A stretch of 64,000 nucleotides of DNA, taken from positions 496,001 to 560,000 of the forward strand of contig NZ_CP072380.1 in NCBI RefSeq assembly GCF_018128285.1, in the 5' to 3' direction. The DNA comes from Atopobium sp. oral taxon 416 (lineage in GTDB: Bacteria; Actinomycetota; Coriobacteriia; Coriobacteriales; Atopobiaceae). Within the stretch, counting starts at the first letter, position 1; each line of letters starts with the position of its first letter. Shown piece after piece: positions 34,590 through 45,099 of the stretch. The notes below the pieces were generated by a model that searched no databases, was not told the DNA's origin, and was given only the letters and a program-made list of their open reading frames with translations. Position numbers and translations under genes: made by a program.

Positions 34590-35788
34590 ATGAGTGAAGT
34601 GTTCGATTACACCACGGATCCAGAGCGTGTCGGCCACGACGCAATGGCAGTCGACATTCTGGGGAAACGGGGAGCGCCGGGAGCTTCAAAGAGGGGTTTG
34701 ACCCGGTCCTCATGTGGGTGGCGGATATGAACTTCAAAGCCCCCTCCTACATTCCGGACGCGATGGTGGACAGGATCAAGTATCCGTTCTTCTGCTACGC
34801 TGCCCCACGCGATGAACACTCTGACACAATCATCAACTGGCAGCAAAATGGGGTTGAGGGCCTCACCCGTGAGGCGATCGGCTACGAGGGCGGTGTCTTG
34901 GGTGGTGTGATGTCTGCAAGCGCCGCCTTCACCGCTGCGGGTGACGCCGTCTTGGTGCACAGTTTGGCTTACATCGGTTTTACCGGCTGCCTCAAGCGTG
35001 TAGGATGCAGGATCACCCACTTACCGCTGGTGCGGGACAGCGAGGGCGTCTGGTGGATGGACTGTGAGGATATGGACCGCAAGCTCGAGGAGTACAAGAT
35101 CCACCTTATGATCTTCTGCAGCCCGCAGAATCCGGCCGAACGCGTGTGGACCACAGAAGAGCTCGAGAAAGCAGGCGAGGTCTTCGCAAAGCATCACTGC
35201 ATCGTGCTCTCCGATGAGATCTGGTCAGATCTCATCATGCCGGGCTACCGTCACATTTCCTATCAGTCAATCAACGAGGATGCCAAGATGCGCTGCATCG
35301 CCCTCTATTCCTCCTCCAAGCCCTTTAGCCTTGTGGGATTGGTGGGCTCCCGTCACACTATCTATAACCCCTATCCGCGTGACCGGATCGAGTCCGTGGC
35401 GGAGGGTACCCGCTACAACAAGATGGATATCCTTTCGAGGTATGCCCTGATGGGGGCCTACAGTGGCAAAGGGGCGGAGTGGATCAAAGGGCTGGTGTCG
35501 GTCTTGAGCGAGAATGTGGACATGGCTGGGCAGTACCTGCGTCCCTACCATATCCACGTTGCCCGTCCGGAGAGTATCTGCCTGCTCTTCCTTGACTGTT
35601 CAGGCTACCTGAAAGAGCATGGCATCACGATCAACAAACTGATTCGCGCAGGTTGGGACGTGAGCGTGATCTGGCAGGACAGACGTCTGCTCCACCCGGG
35701 TAACACGATCCGCATGAGCCTGGCCTCACCGACCGCACGCGTTGAAGAGGCATTCTCATGGCTCGATAAGTACGTGTTTACAGATTAA
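34590..35788 (+). pseudogene. MalY/PatB-type aminotransferase (cystathionine beta-lyase) with 1-nt frameshift
   Basis: PLP-dependent class I/II aminotransferase fold. The true start MSEVFDYTTDPERVGHDAMAVDILGKRGAPGAS begins at 34590 with GGAAGG upstream, but the frame is lost at an A-run (34688-34690) and the body continues in another frame: KEGFDPVLMWVADMNFKAPSYI... to 35788. Restoring one A gives a full 399-aa protein. Body intact: catalytic Lys in SSSKPFSL, SDEIWSDL, NPAERVW. Could be a recent mutation or a sequencing error. Followed 29 bp later by proC. Confidence 0.82.
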
Positions 35789-35817
35789 CTGTCACTACGA
35801 AATAAGAGGAGCTTAAG

Positions 35818-36600
35818 ATGGCAAAACTCGGCTTTATCGGAATGGGCAACATGGCGCTCGCGCTCACCGCGGGTTTTATCGAGACAGAGGCACTCAAGCC
35901 ACAGGAGATCGCAGCCTTTGCCCCGCACCAGGACAAACTGAAGAAGAATGCGGGGCGTCTCGGGTTTGTCCCCTGCACCTCCTTGCAGGAGCTTACGCAG
36001 TCAAGCGAGGCGCTGGTGATGGCCTGCAAGCCGGTGCAGGTGGAGGGGGTGCTCAAGGAGCTGGGGGAATCCCTCTCTGGGAAGGCGCTGCTCTCCATTG
36101 CCTCAGGGTGGGACTTTGAGGCCTATGCGAAGCATCTGCCTCAAGGCGCGCGCCTCCAGTTCATTATGCCCAACACCCCGGTCAAGGTGCACGAGGGGGC
36201 GCTGCTCTTCGAGGACAAGAACAGCCTCACGGAAGAGGAGCATGCTTGGGCAGTCAAGCTCTTCTCCTCAATCGGTAAGATCGTCGAGATCCCGAGCGAC
36301 CAGATGGATATCGCAAGCGCCATCACCGGTTGCGCTCCGGCCTTTGTTGATCTTTTCATTGAAGCCTACGCGGACGTCGCGGTAAAGTATGGGGTGAACA
36401 GGAGCCAAGCGTATACCTTGGTCTCCCAGATGATCGAAGGGAGCGCCGCACTCCAGCTTGCCACGGGCGAGCATCCCGCCGCACTCAAAGATGAGGTCTG
36501 CTCACCGGGCGGCACCACGATCCGCGGAGTCTGTGCGCTTGAGGAGCACGGGTTCCGTGCGGCCTGCGAAGCTTCCATTGACGCGATCATGAACTCCTGA
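35818..36600 (+). CDS. proC: Pyrroline-5-carboxylate reductase
   Basis: NADPH-dependent last enzyme of proline synthesis, 260 aa. FIGMGNM (6-12) binds the cofactor, MPNTPVKVHEG and the C-terminal DEVCSPGGTTIRGVCALEEHGFRAA are family hallmarks. GAGGAGC upstream. Follows the malY gene; proA lies 5 kb away, so proline genes are split. Confidence 0.95.
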   Translation: MAKLGFIGMGNMALALTAGFIETEALKPQEIAAFAPHQDKLKKNAGRLGFVPCTSLQELTQSSEALVMACKPVQVEGVLKELGESLSGKALLSIASGWDFEAYAKHLPQGARLQFIMPNTPVKVHEGALLFEDKNSLTEEEHAWAVKLFSSIGKIVEIPSDQMDIASAITGCAPAFVDLFIEAYADVAVKYGVNRSQAYTLVSQMIEGSAALQLATGEHPAALKDEVCSPGGTTIRGVCALEEHGFRAACEASIDAIMNS

Positions 36601-36657
36601 GAAGGGTGAGGAGATACACTTCTTATGAGACGTCTCCGCTACGGTTAGGACTGATAC

Positions 36658-37602
36658 GTGTTTTGGTCATTACTTTCCCTTGTCGTGCTCTTACTGCTCA
36701 TCAGGTTCGGCTTTTGGGTCGTCAAATCCTTCATGGCTTGGCTGGGCCGCGGTGAGCCGGTCAAGCGCGCAGTCAGAAAGCGCACTGTCTCCCCAGAAGT
36801 GATCGAGGCGGTCAACAACCTCGCCAAATATCGGGCAGCCAAGCATCTCGGCCAGCAGACAAAGAAGCCCGTGCACCTGGCCTGGAAGCAGATCGTGGGG
36901 ATTCAACGCTCCGAGCGTCTGGTGCGTGATGATTACGTCGACCACATGCACATGAGCTGGTACCAGTGTGTGATCATCTTTTTGCTCTGCGCTTTTGGTG
37001 GCCTCGTGCTTGAAGAGGTGTGGATGTTCATCTCTGCAGGGCTCACTCAAGGCCGCTACGGCCTCGTGTGGGGCCCCTTCTCACCGGTCTACGGCATCGG
37101 TGCGTTGTTCCTGACGGCTGCGGGCACGTTTGTGAGAAGAAAGAACATCAAACCGTGGGTTTTGTTTATCTCCTGCATGCTGATCGGCGGGGCGCTCGAG
37201 CAGCTGACTGGCTGGCTGATGGAGACCTACATGGGCGCGGTCTCGTGGGACTACATCGCCGGGCACGTCCCTGGTGCGATCACCAAGTGGGTTGCGGTCC
37301 CGTACCTCTTTGTATGGGGCATCCTGGGATGCCTCTGGACCTATATCATTATGCCCTGGTTCCTCTTCACGATCGGAGAGCCGACAACGAAGCGTCAGGT
37401 GGTCTTTGTCGCCCTCCTTATGATCTACGTTATTGCCGACTTTGCAATGACGCTCGTGTGCTTCAACCGCCGCACGGCACGCGATGAAGGCATCCCGCCG
37501 CAGAACAGCCTTGAGGAGTGGGTGGACGGACACTACTCCAATGAGTTTATGTCGCAGCGGTTCGAGAACATGGTGATCGAGCAGCGCGATCCTGATGAGT
37601 AG
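36658..37602 (+). CDS. Putative permease, CmpB-like membrane protein (PF06541 type)
   Basis: Membrane protein of 314 aa. A first segment (FWSLLSLVVLLLLIRFGFWVV) anchors a basic stretch of about 80 aa, then four or five segments follow. The motifs WGPFSPVYGIGAL, GGALEQLTGWLMETYMGAVSWDY match the family annotated as putative ABC transporter permease (CmpB). No ATPase gene is adjacent. GTG start with a weak ribosome site. Substrate unknown. Confidence 0.75.
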   Translation: MFWSLLSLVVLLLLIRFGFWVVKSFMAWLGRGEPVKRAVRKRTVSPEVIEAVNNLAKYRAAKHLGQQTKKPVHLAWKQIVGIQRSERLVRDDYVDHMHMSWYQCVIIFLLCAFGGLVLEEVWMFISAGLTQGRYGLVWGPFSPVYGIGALFLTAAGTFVRRKNIKPWVLFISCMLIGGALEQLTGWLMETYMGAVSWDYIAGHVPGAITKWVAVPYLFVWGILGCLWTYIIMPWFLFTIGEPTTKRQVVFVALLMIYVIADFAMTLVCFNRRTARDEGIPPQNSLEEWVDGHYSNEFMSQRFENMVIEQRDPDE

Positions 37603-37630
37603 TGGCGTCTGATAGCTGCGGTTACCAGAA

Positions 37631-37666
37631 GAAGCCGGGGCGCCTCATGAGAGATGCTCCGGCTTC
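37631..37666. terminator. Bidirectional terminator between permease and enolase
   Basis: Stem GAAGCCGG/CCGGCTTC with extra pairing (GGCGCCTC.../...GATGCTCC region) between convergent genes. Confidence 0.7.
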
Positions 37667-37696
37667 CTCATGTGTACAAACTTCTAAGCGTTCAGC

Positions 37697-39052
<1,356 letters not shown>

Positions 39053-39177
39053 CTAACTACCTTATCAATCATCATACCCACTGAGCGGCGCACTATACAG
39101 AAGAATCAACTAGTATGGGAAAGAATAAAAAATTCTGAGACGATCACACCTGATACGGCTGCAGAGAAGGGGTAAGC

Positions 39178-39648
39178 ATGCCGAACAAGCGCAAAGATTA
39201 TATATCGTGGGACGAGTTCTTTATGAAAATGGCAATGGCGGCACAGCAACGCTCTAAGGACCCCAACACACAGGTCGGGGCTTGCATTGCGGATACGAAC
39301 CACCGGATCTTGAGCGTCGGATACAACGGGACCCCTTCTGCCTTAAACGACGATGACTTCCCCTGGGGGCCTTCGGACGATCCTCTAAAGGACAAGCACT
39401 CCTACGTGATCCATGCGGAAGCCAATGCGATCCTGAACTTCAGAGGCTCCCTCAAGGATATGCAGGGAGCAACGGTCTATGTGACGCTGTTCCCGTGCCA
39501 CGAGTGTGCGAAGCTTCTGGTGCAGGCGGGCATCGGGGAAGTGGTCTACCGGGACAATAAGTATGCCGGCTCGATCGACAACCAGATTGCCTGCCGTATC
39601 TTTGACACTTGCGGTGTGAAGTACCGCCAGATGATCATCGACGAGTAG
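39178..39648 (+). CDS. Deoxycytidylate deaminase
   Basis: dCMP deaminase (ComEB-type) of 156 aa making dUMP for thymidylate synthesis. Zinc site: HAEANAIL and PCHECAKLL. WDEFFMKMAMAAQQRSKDPNTQVGA start and VGYNGTP are typical. GAAGGGG precedes ATG 39178. A MITE lies 70 bp downstream. Confidence 0.94.
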   Translation: MPNKRKDYISWDEFFMKMAMAAQQRSKDPNTQVGACIADTNHRILSVGYNGTPSALNDDDFPWGPSDDPLKDKHSYVIHAEANAILNFRGSLKDMQGATVYVTLFPCHECAKLLVQAGIGEVVYRDNKYAGSIDNQIACRIFDTCGVKYRQMIIDE

Positions 39649-39678
39649 TGGCGCACCCAAAACAAATCTGATATTCCA

Positions 39679-39706
39679 ACTGCGGCGGCCTTTGGACCGC
39701 CGCAGT
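39679..39706 (+). terminator. Terminator after dCMP deaminase
   Basis: Perfect 10-bp stem ACTGCGGCGG/CCGCCGCAGT with an 8-nt loop. Confidence 0.65.
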
Positions 39707-39718
39707 GCTGTAGAGATC

Positions 39719-39814
39719 CTAGGGAAACGATGATTAATGCCTATGCTGGCCGCGAAAGGCCACGTGGCTAGTCCTTTCTAGCACATTATTGGGAATTAAT
39801 CATCGTTTCCCTAG
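39719..39814. mobile_element. 96-bp MITE, copy 2
   Basis: Same length and ends (CTAGGGAAACGATGATTAAT and its complement) as 20379-20474, differing at seven positions. No coding capacity. CTAG at each edge is probably the duplicated target, as seen directly for the parent-type element at 55621. Confidence 0.9.
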
Positions 39815-40021
39815 ATGTAGTAGGGGGAGAGGAAACGGTATTCTAGAACGGATGTTGACAAAACGATGGAGTTTCTACCGCACACCGAAAAATAGGAGAC
39901 TTGGCAGGTGGCACAATCTCGCTTCAGCTTCCTCGATTTATGGGAAAGCGTAGTATCAGGGTTACGTCTGTTATTGACTTAAAGGTTTTGATCCGCTGTG
40001 TGACGAAACGAGGTAACGCAC

Positions 40022-40426
40022 ATGGTTGGCTATGTTGTAACGGGGCACGCAGAGTTTGCGCCGGGACTCGCAAGCTCGCTGAACCTTTTAGTATCGTCGC
40101 TTCCAGACTTTGACGCAGTGCCGTACCGCCTCGGTGAAGAATCAAGCTACCTCCAGCGTCTGACTGAAGCCGTGTCCCGTGTCGGACAGGATGAGGAAGG
40201 TGTCATTATCTTCTGTGATCTGATGGGGGGAAGCCCTTTCAATCAGGCGATGGCGCTGGCAAAACAGACTGACGGCGTCGAGGTTATCACCGGAGCAAAT
40301 CTCTCGATGCTGCTTGCCGCCTACAATGCGCGCGCCGAAGGTGTAACGATTGAGGAGCAGGTCGCGACGGCGCTCAAGGCCGGTAAAGACGGGATCAATA
40401 ACCCCACTGCAAAGGATGACGCATAG
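40022..40426 (+). CDS. PTS mannose-family EIIA (AgaF/ManX-like)
   Basis: EIIA of the mannose/fructose/GalNAc family, 134 aa. Active histidine H9 in VVTGHAEFAPGL; FCDLMGGSPFNQAM and VITGANLSMLL are the conserved loops. No EIIB, EIIC or EIID follows; instead nagA lies 118 bp downstream, pointing to an N-acetyl-amino-sugar. The other subunits must be encoded elsewhere. AGGTAACGC precedes ATG. Confidence 0.9.
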   Translation: MVGYVVTGHAEFAPGLASSLNLLVSSLPDFDAVPYRLGEESSYLQRLTEAVSRVGQDEEGVIIFCDLMGGSPFNQAMALAKQTDGVEVITGANLSMLLAAYNARAEGVTIEEQVATALKAGKDGINNPTAKDDA

Positions 40427-40543
40427 CCAGATACAATCAGGCGTGGCCATATAAGGTCTTGGAAGTACAAGAGGTTGCAGCGGATGCCCCAAGGACGGAT
40501 ACTGCAGCTGATAGTTTTTGACGCTGACCGAGAGGGGACCGGT

Positions 40544-41710
40544 ATGGCAGGCTACGCGCTTCACGCTCAACACGTTGTTCTTCCTTCGCATCTGAGTGGT
40601 GCAGGGTATCTGAGGATTGAGAATGGCAAGTTCCGGGAGTTCTCAGAAGAGAAGCCGGACTGCGATATTGTCGAGTTGGGCAATGCGATTGTAGGGCCCG
40701 GCCTCGTGGATACCCACATCCACGGTTTCTTCAATCACGCTACGACCGATGCGGATGCGGCGGGCCTGAACGAAGCGAGCCAGAGACTTGCAGAGCGCGG
40801 CACTACCAGCTGGTTGCCGACGACTTTCACCGATTCGGTCGAACACATCACCGATCAGTGCGCGGCGATCTATCAGGCTACACAAGCCCGCGATGGTTCG
40901 TTCCTAGGCGCCCGTATTGCAGGTATCTATCTTGAAGGCCCCTTCTTTACCTCAAAGCATGTGGGAGCGCAGAATCCCGAATACCTGATTGCCCCGAACT
41001 ATCGGGATTTGGAGCAGTGGCAGCTGGCTTCCCACAACATGGTGGTGAAGAGCGCACTGGCTCCAGAATACCCGGAGGCAAGTGCCTATATCGAGCAGGC
41101 GACTGCTTCAGGCGTGGTCTGTTCATTGGGGCACAGCGATGCCACCTATGATCAGGCGATGCGCGCGATTCACGCAGGTGCCACCTGCTTTGTGCATACT
41201 TACAATGGGATGCGTGGTCTCCACCACCGTGAGCCGGGTATCTTAGGCGCGGCGATGATCAGCAAAGAAGCCTACGCGGAGCTCATCTGTGACGGGCATC
41301 ACGTAGTGCCCGCAGCCTGCGAGGTCTTGGTGCGCGCGAAAGGTTGGGAGCACGTGGTGCTGATCACCGATTGCCTGGGCTGCGGTGGACTTCCCGAGGG
41401 TGACTACATGAGCGGCGGCCTGCCGGTTGTCCTGAAGGACAATCTCTGCTATCTAAAGAATGAGGATGGAACCCTCGGCAACATTGCGGGTTCGGTCCTG
41501 ACCTTGGCAGAGGGCGTCAAGAACATGGTGGATCGGGGCATCGTCACTCCGGAGCAGGCGATCCGCATGGGCTCTGAGATCCCCGCACGCTCCGCGCATC
41601 TGGATCGCACCGCAGGCTTTATCCTGCCGGGACGCAATGCCGACTTCAATGTCTGGGTACCGGATCTGTCACTTGAGGCCACCTACATCGGCGGCGTCAA
41701 GGTTGCTTGA
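40544..41710 (+). CDS. nagA: N-acetylglucosamine-6-phosphate deacetylase
   Basis: Amidohydrolase of 388 aa removing acetate from GlcNAc-6-P (or GalNAc-6-P). VDTHIHGF (H58, H60), YLEGPF with the metal Glu, SLGHSDATYD, and HTYNGMRGLHHREPG are diagnostic; the catalytic Asp is in LITDCLG. ATG 40544 follows AGAGGGGA; an upstream start at 40475 would add 23 residues without family match. Downstream of an orphan EIIA. Confidence 0.94.
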   Translation: MAGYALHAQHVVLPSHLSGAGYLRIENGKFREFSEEKPDCDIVELGNAIVGPGLVDTHIHGFFNHATTDADAAGLNEASQRLAERGTTSWLPTTFTDSVEHITDQCAAIYQATQARDGSFLGARIAGIYLEGPFFTSKHVGAQNPEYLIAPNYRDLEQWQLASHNMVVKSALAPEYPEASAYIEQATASGVVCSLGHSDATYDQAMRAIHAGATCFVHTYNGMRGLHHREPGILGAAMISKEAYAELICDGHHVVPAACEVLVRAKGWEHVVLITDCLGCGGLPEGDYMSGGLPVVLKDNLCYLKNEDGTLGNIAGSVLTLAEGVKNMVDRGIVTPEQAIRMGSEIPARSAHLDRTAGFILPGRNADFNVWVPDLSLEATYIGGVKVA

Positions 41711-41738
41711 TTGATCTAGCTACCTCTGCTGTATAAAA

Positions 41739-41761
41739 ACAGACCGCTTTTGGCGGTCTGT
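41739..41761 (+). terminator. Terminator after nagA
   Basis: Stem ACAGACCGC/GCGGTCTGT around TTTTG, 28 bp past the nagA stop. Confidence 0.65.
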
Positions 41762-41836
41762 AAGTCTGTAATAGGGTTGTGATGTTCCTTTGTTACACTA
41801 GGCGCAACTCTTGTAATAGCTGAAAGGATACATCCC

Positions 41837-43147
41837 GTGGAAATCGTAAAGACTGTTCACGCAATGCGTGGTGTCGCGCCCGCGCTTGCGGCCTCCTCAC
41901 TCGAAGCTAGAAACCAAGCGCTCGACAATATCGCCGAAGGACTCAAGAACCATGCACAGGCGATCTTTTCGGCTAACCGGGCAGACTGCAGCAACGCCCA
42001 GGCTGTGGGTATCGCTCCAACTATCTTGCATCGGCTGAAATACGATGAGAAGAGACTGCAGGAGAGCTTAGATCAGCTTGAGGAGCTCAAAGGGCTTGAA
42101 GACCCTATCGGCCGCCTCGAGATGGAGCGCAAGCTGGATAACGACCTGGTGCTGCGCCGGGTTAGCTGCCCGATCGGCGTCTTAGGCGTTATCTTTGAGG
42201 CACGTCCGGATGCGCTGATCCAGATCGGTTCGCTGTGCCTCAAGAGCGGCAATGTAGCTATCCTCAAAGGTGGCAGCGAGGCGAAGCGCACCAACGAAGC
42301 GCTGTTCGAGATCGTCCACGACGCCTATGTGTCAGCAGGATTGCCTGAGCTCTCCTTGTCCCTGGCGCAGACGCATGCTGAGATCGATGAGCTGTTGGCG
42401 TGTGACAAGGATGTTGACCTGCTGATCCCGCGTGGTTCCAACGCCTTTGTCCGCTACATTATGGACCACACCAAGATCCCGGTAATGGGACACGCAGAGG
42501 GCGTCTGCCACATCTATGTACATAAGGATGCGGATCCTAAGAGAGCCATCTCCATCGTGGTTGATTCAAAGACCCAGTATCCGGCGGTGTGCAATGCGGC
42601 AGAGACCCTACTGATCGATCGAGCGGTTGCCCCTGAACTGCTGCCGAAGATTGCGCAGGCGCTCGCACAGCGGGGAGCGCGTCTGAGAGGGACCCAGGAA
42701 GTCGTCCACCTGCTCAAGAGAACACCGGACATCCCGGCGGTGGAGCTGATGGGGGACAACGAGTTCCACACCGAGTACGGCGATCTTGTTATGAGCTGCA
42801 AGATCGTGGAGAATATCGAGGAAGCTGTCCAACACATCAACCGCTGGAGCTCCCACCACACCGATGCGATTGTCACGGAAGACGAGTGCGCCGCCCAGTT
42901 CTTTATGCGCTTTGTCGACTCTGCCGATGTATACCACAACTGCTCAACCCGGTTTGCGGACGGTTTCCGTTATGGCTTCGGCGCTGAGGTAGGCATCGCG
43001 ACCGGTAAGCTGCAGGCCCGCGGGCCGGTCGGCCTGGAGGGGCTTGAGAGCTATAAATATCTGTTGGAAGGCAACGGCAACATTGTGGCTTCCTACGCTT
43101 CGGGGAAGCGCCACTTCCACTTCAAGGACATCAAGCCGCTCTACTAA
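41837..43147 (+). CDS. proA: Glutamate-5-semialdehyde dehydrogenase
   Basis: Gamma-glutamyl phosphate reductase of 436 aa in proline synthesis. IFEARPDALIQIGSLCLKSGNVAILKGGSEA and LIPRGSNAFVRYI are conserved; catalytic Cys lies in YPAVCNAAETLL. GTG start after AAAGGA. No proB is adjacent. Its stop overlaps the convergent elp3 stop by 4 bp. Confidence 0.96.
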   Translation: MEIVKTVHAMRGVAPALAASSLEARNQALDNIAEGLKNHAQAIFSANRADCSNAQAVGIAPTILHRLKYDEKRLQESLDQLEELKGLEDPIGRLEMERKLDNDLVLRRVSCPIGVLGVIFEARPDALIQIGSLCLKSGNVAILKGGSEAKRTNEALFEIVHDAYVSAGLPELSLSLAQTHAEIDELLACDKDVDLLIPRGSNAFVRYIMDHTKIPVMGHAEGVCHIYVHKDADPKRAISIVVDSKTQYPAVCNAAETLLIDRAVAPELLPKIAQALAQRGARLRGTQEVVHLLKRTPDIPAVELMGDNEFHTEYGDLVMSCKIVENIEEAVQHINRWSSHHTDAIVTEDECAAQFFMRFVDSADVYHNCSTRFADGFRYGFGAEVGIATGKLQARGPVGLEGLESYKYLLEGNGNIVASYASGKRHFHFKDIKPLY

Positions 43148-44988
43148 TCGGTGAGGTCGATGCGCTGGTAGAGCCCATTGTCTTTAAAGCCCAGATGGCG
43201 GTAGTACTCGCGGGTTCCGACAGCGCTCACGACATTTAACTTAGAATATCCGGCGCCTCGCGCAATCTCTTTCGCGCGATCGATCAGCTGTCTGCCGAGC
43301 CCGCGGTGTTGAGCCGAAGCATCCGCTTTACCTAAGTGTGCTTCCTGTCCGTAGACGTGGACCTCGCGGATCATCGCTTCGCCGGGCTCGGTCGGCACTT
43401 CCTCGGCTGTGACATTGAGCGTGTGCGTGGCAAGCTCATCCCAGTGGGGGAGGGAGAGGCGCAAAAAGCCCACAATATGGTTGTCTGGCGTGACCCACTG
43501 CAGGAAATGCTCGCTTGAGGTCAGTGTCTTATAGGGCACATCGTCGAGCGTAAGCTGTGAGAGATCGACCGCTTTGCGGGCGATTTCACGGTAGCGGATA
43601 TCGTGGATGAGGCCGGATTCTCCAGCTTTCTCAATCTTCTGCTCCACCATTTGACGCAGGTTGGTTTTCTTGTTGCCGACCATAATGTCCTGTGCACTGA
43701 TGTCGCGGATCATGCGGGAGATTCTGACATAGGAAGGTGTCACGAGGGTGTCGTGCACAAGGACATCGAGGAGCTCGTCTTCGCTGTACGGCTTCCAGTG
43801 TTCCTCTTCATATTCCTTCACCAGGGCGGTCCCCTGAACCAAAGTGCAGGGGTAGAGCTTGATCTCGTCGGGTAGGAAGCGCTTGTCCTCAACGAAGGTC
43901 TCGAAGTCCTTTTTATCTGCCTCGGGGTCAGATCCCAGTAAGTTCACCATCAGATGCGTATGGATCTTGAAGCCGTAGAGCCGGATCAAGTTGAGTGTCC
44001 GGGAGATCTGCTCGATCGTCGTAGCGCGGTGGTTGATATCGAGGATCTGCTGACGGGTGGATTGGATACCCACCTGCACTTTGGTGCAGCCGAGGGTGCG
44101 GAAGAAGCGCAGGCTCTCGGGAGTGATCGCATCGGGACGGGTTTCGATTACGAGGCCGACCATACGCTGGGCGGCAGTCTCGTTCTTCTTCTGCTCTGTT
44201 TTGAGCTCCTCAAGGCTTGCTGCCATGCGTCTCCACACGGTCTGGTAGGGGACCGCATGGTCGTAGAGCTTGTGCCAAGCCTGATTGAAGGTCTCCTTAC
44301 CCTGATAAACTTTCTCTTGTTCGGTGGAGACGAAGTCCTGCAGCATAGCATCCTGATTGGAGAGCCCGGAGCCACGGTAGACCTGATAGCGGGAACGGAT
44401 CGTGCCAATATCGTTGGGCCACTCGTTGAGGGCTCGGAAGAGTTCCTTTATGAACCAGATCTGATAACTTTGGGGATAGTCGCTCCAGGTGCCGCCGAGG
44501 ACGATCAGCTCGATCTTGTCGGTTGCGTGGCCCATCTGGCGCAGGGCACGCAGACGCGTAGTGACCTGTAGGTAAGGATCGAAGTAGTTCTGCTCAGCCC
44601 GCTGACAGGCCGGCTCGTGGTAGAGGTAGCTTTTCGGCATCCGTAAATCGCACGGGCAGTACAGGCAGTTGCTCGAGCAGGTGTAAGGGCGGGTGATTAC
44701 GGTGATGGTGGAGACGCCTGAGGCGGTGCGCCGTGGTTTCATGCGCACACTCAGCAGGAAGCGGTGCTCCAACTCCGGATCGATATGCCAGCTTTCCCAC
44801 AGCTTTTTGCTGTGTTCTTTGATATGGAGGTAGGCGGGCAGGATATTGCGCTTCTTGTAGCGGTGATTTCCGTTGAGCTCACGGCTGTGTTTGCGGATCA
44901 GGTGATCCAACTCATCAGGAGTGAGGGGACGGGAGGTATTGCTCGTTGCTCGCAGTGTGGCAAATATGTCTTCTATCAGTGATTCCAT
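43144..44988 (-). CDS. elp3: Elp3-family tRNA uridine(34) cm5U-forming enzyme
   Basis: Radical SAM plus GNAT protein of 614 aa. Fe-S cluster motif C104-x3-C108-x2-C111 (YTCSSNCLYCPCD), radical SAM barrel to about 400 (GLVIETRPDAI, VQVGIQST, HTHLMVNLLGSDPEADK), and a C-terminal acetyl-CoA-binding domain (HRGLGRQLIDRAKE). Elp3 uses acetyl-CoA to build the carboxymethyl group on wobble uridine. A bacterial stand-alone Elp3. TATAAT lies 8 bp before the ATG, so the mRNA may be leaderless. A Trm9-like methyltransferase gene lies upstream beyond two insertion elements. Confidence 0.93.
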   Translation of the reverse strand: MESLIEDIFATLRATSNTSRPLTPDELDHLIRKHSRELNGNHRYKKRNILPAYLHIKEHSKKLWESWHIDPELEHRFLLSVRMKPRRTASGVSTITVITRPYTCSSNCLYCPCDLRMPKSYLYHEPACQRAEQNYFDPYLQVTTRLRALRQMGHATDKIELIVLGGTWSDYPQSYQIWFIKELFRALNEWPNDIGTIRSRYQVYRGSGLSNQDAMLQDFVSTEQEKVYQGKETFNQAWHKLYDHAVPYQTVWRRMAASLEELKTEQKKNETAAQRMVGLVIETRPDAITPESLRFFRTLGCTKVQVGIQSTRQQILDINHRATTIEQISRTLNLIRLYGFKIHTHLMVNLLGSDPEADKKDFETFVEDKRFLPDEIKLYPCTLVQGTALVKEYEEEHWKPYSEDELLDVLVHDTLVTPSYVRISRMIRDISAQDIMVGNKKTNLRQMVEQKIEKAGESGLIHDIRYREIARKAVDLSQLTLDDVPYKTLTSSEHFLQWVTPDNHIVGFLRLSLPHWDELATHTLNVTAEEVPTEPGEAMIREVHVYGQEAHLGKADASAQHRGLGRQLIDRAKEIARGAGYSKLNVVSAVGTREYYRHLGFKDNGLYQRIDLTD

Positions 44989-44996
44989 AGCAACTC

Positions 44997-45002
44997 ATTA
45001 TA
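44997..45002 (-). promoter_or_regulatory. Likely -10 box of elp3, leaderless
   Basis: Perfect TATAAT on the minus strand with 8 bp (GAGTTGCT) to the ATG and no ribosome site between. Transcription would start at or next to the start codon. The -35 region is weak. Confidence 0.55.
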
Positions 45003-45099
45003 AAGCCCTGACTGTACGCTCAGGAAGGCCAGCCGGGAAAAGTCAGGCCCTTTACAAGTCCCTGGAATGGACGTCCGTCTTGAGGATCGTGATAAGGGA

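Noticed and set aside
43144-43147. Overlap of proA and elp3 stops as a frameshift sign
   Set aside because: A 4-bp convergent overlap with both proteins full length; ordinary packing.
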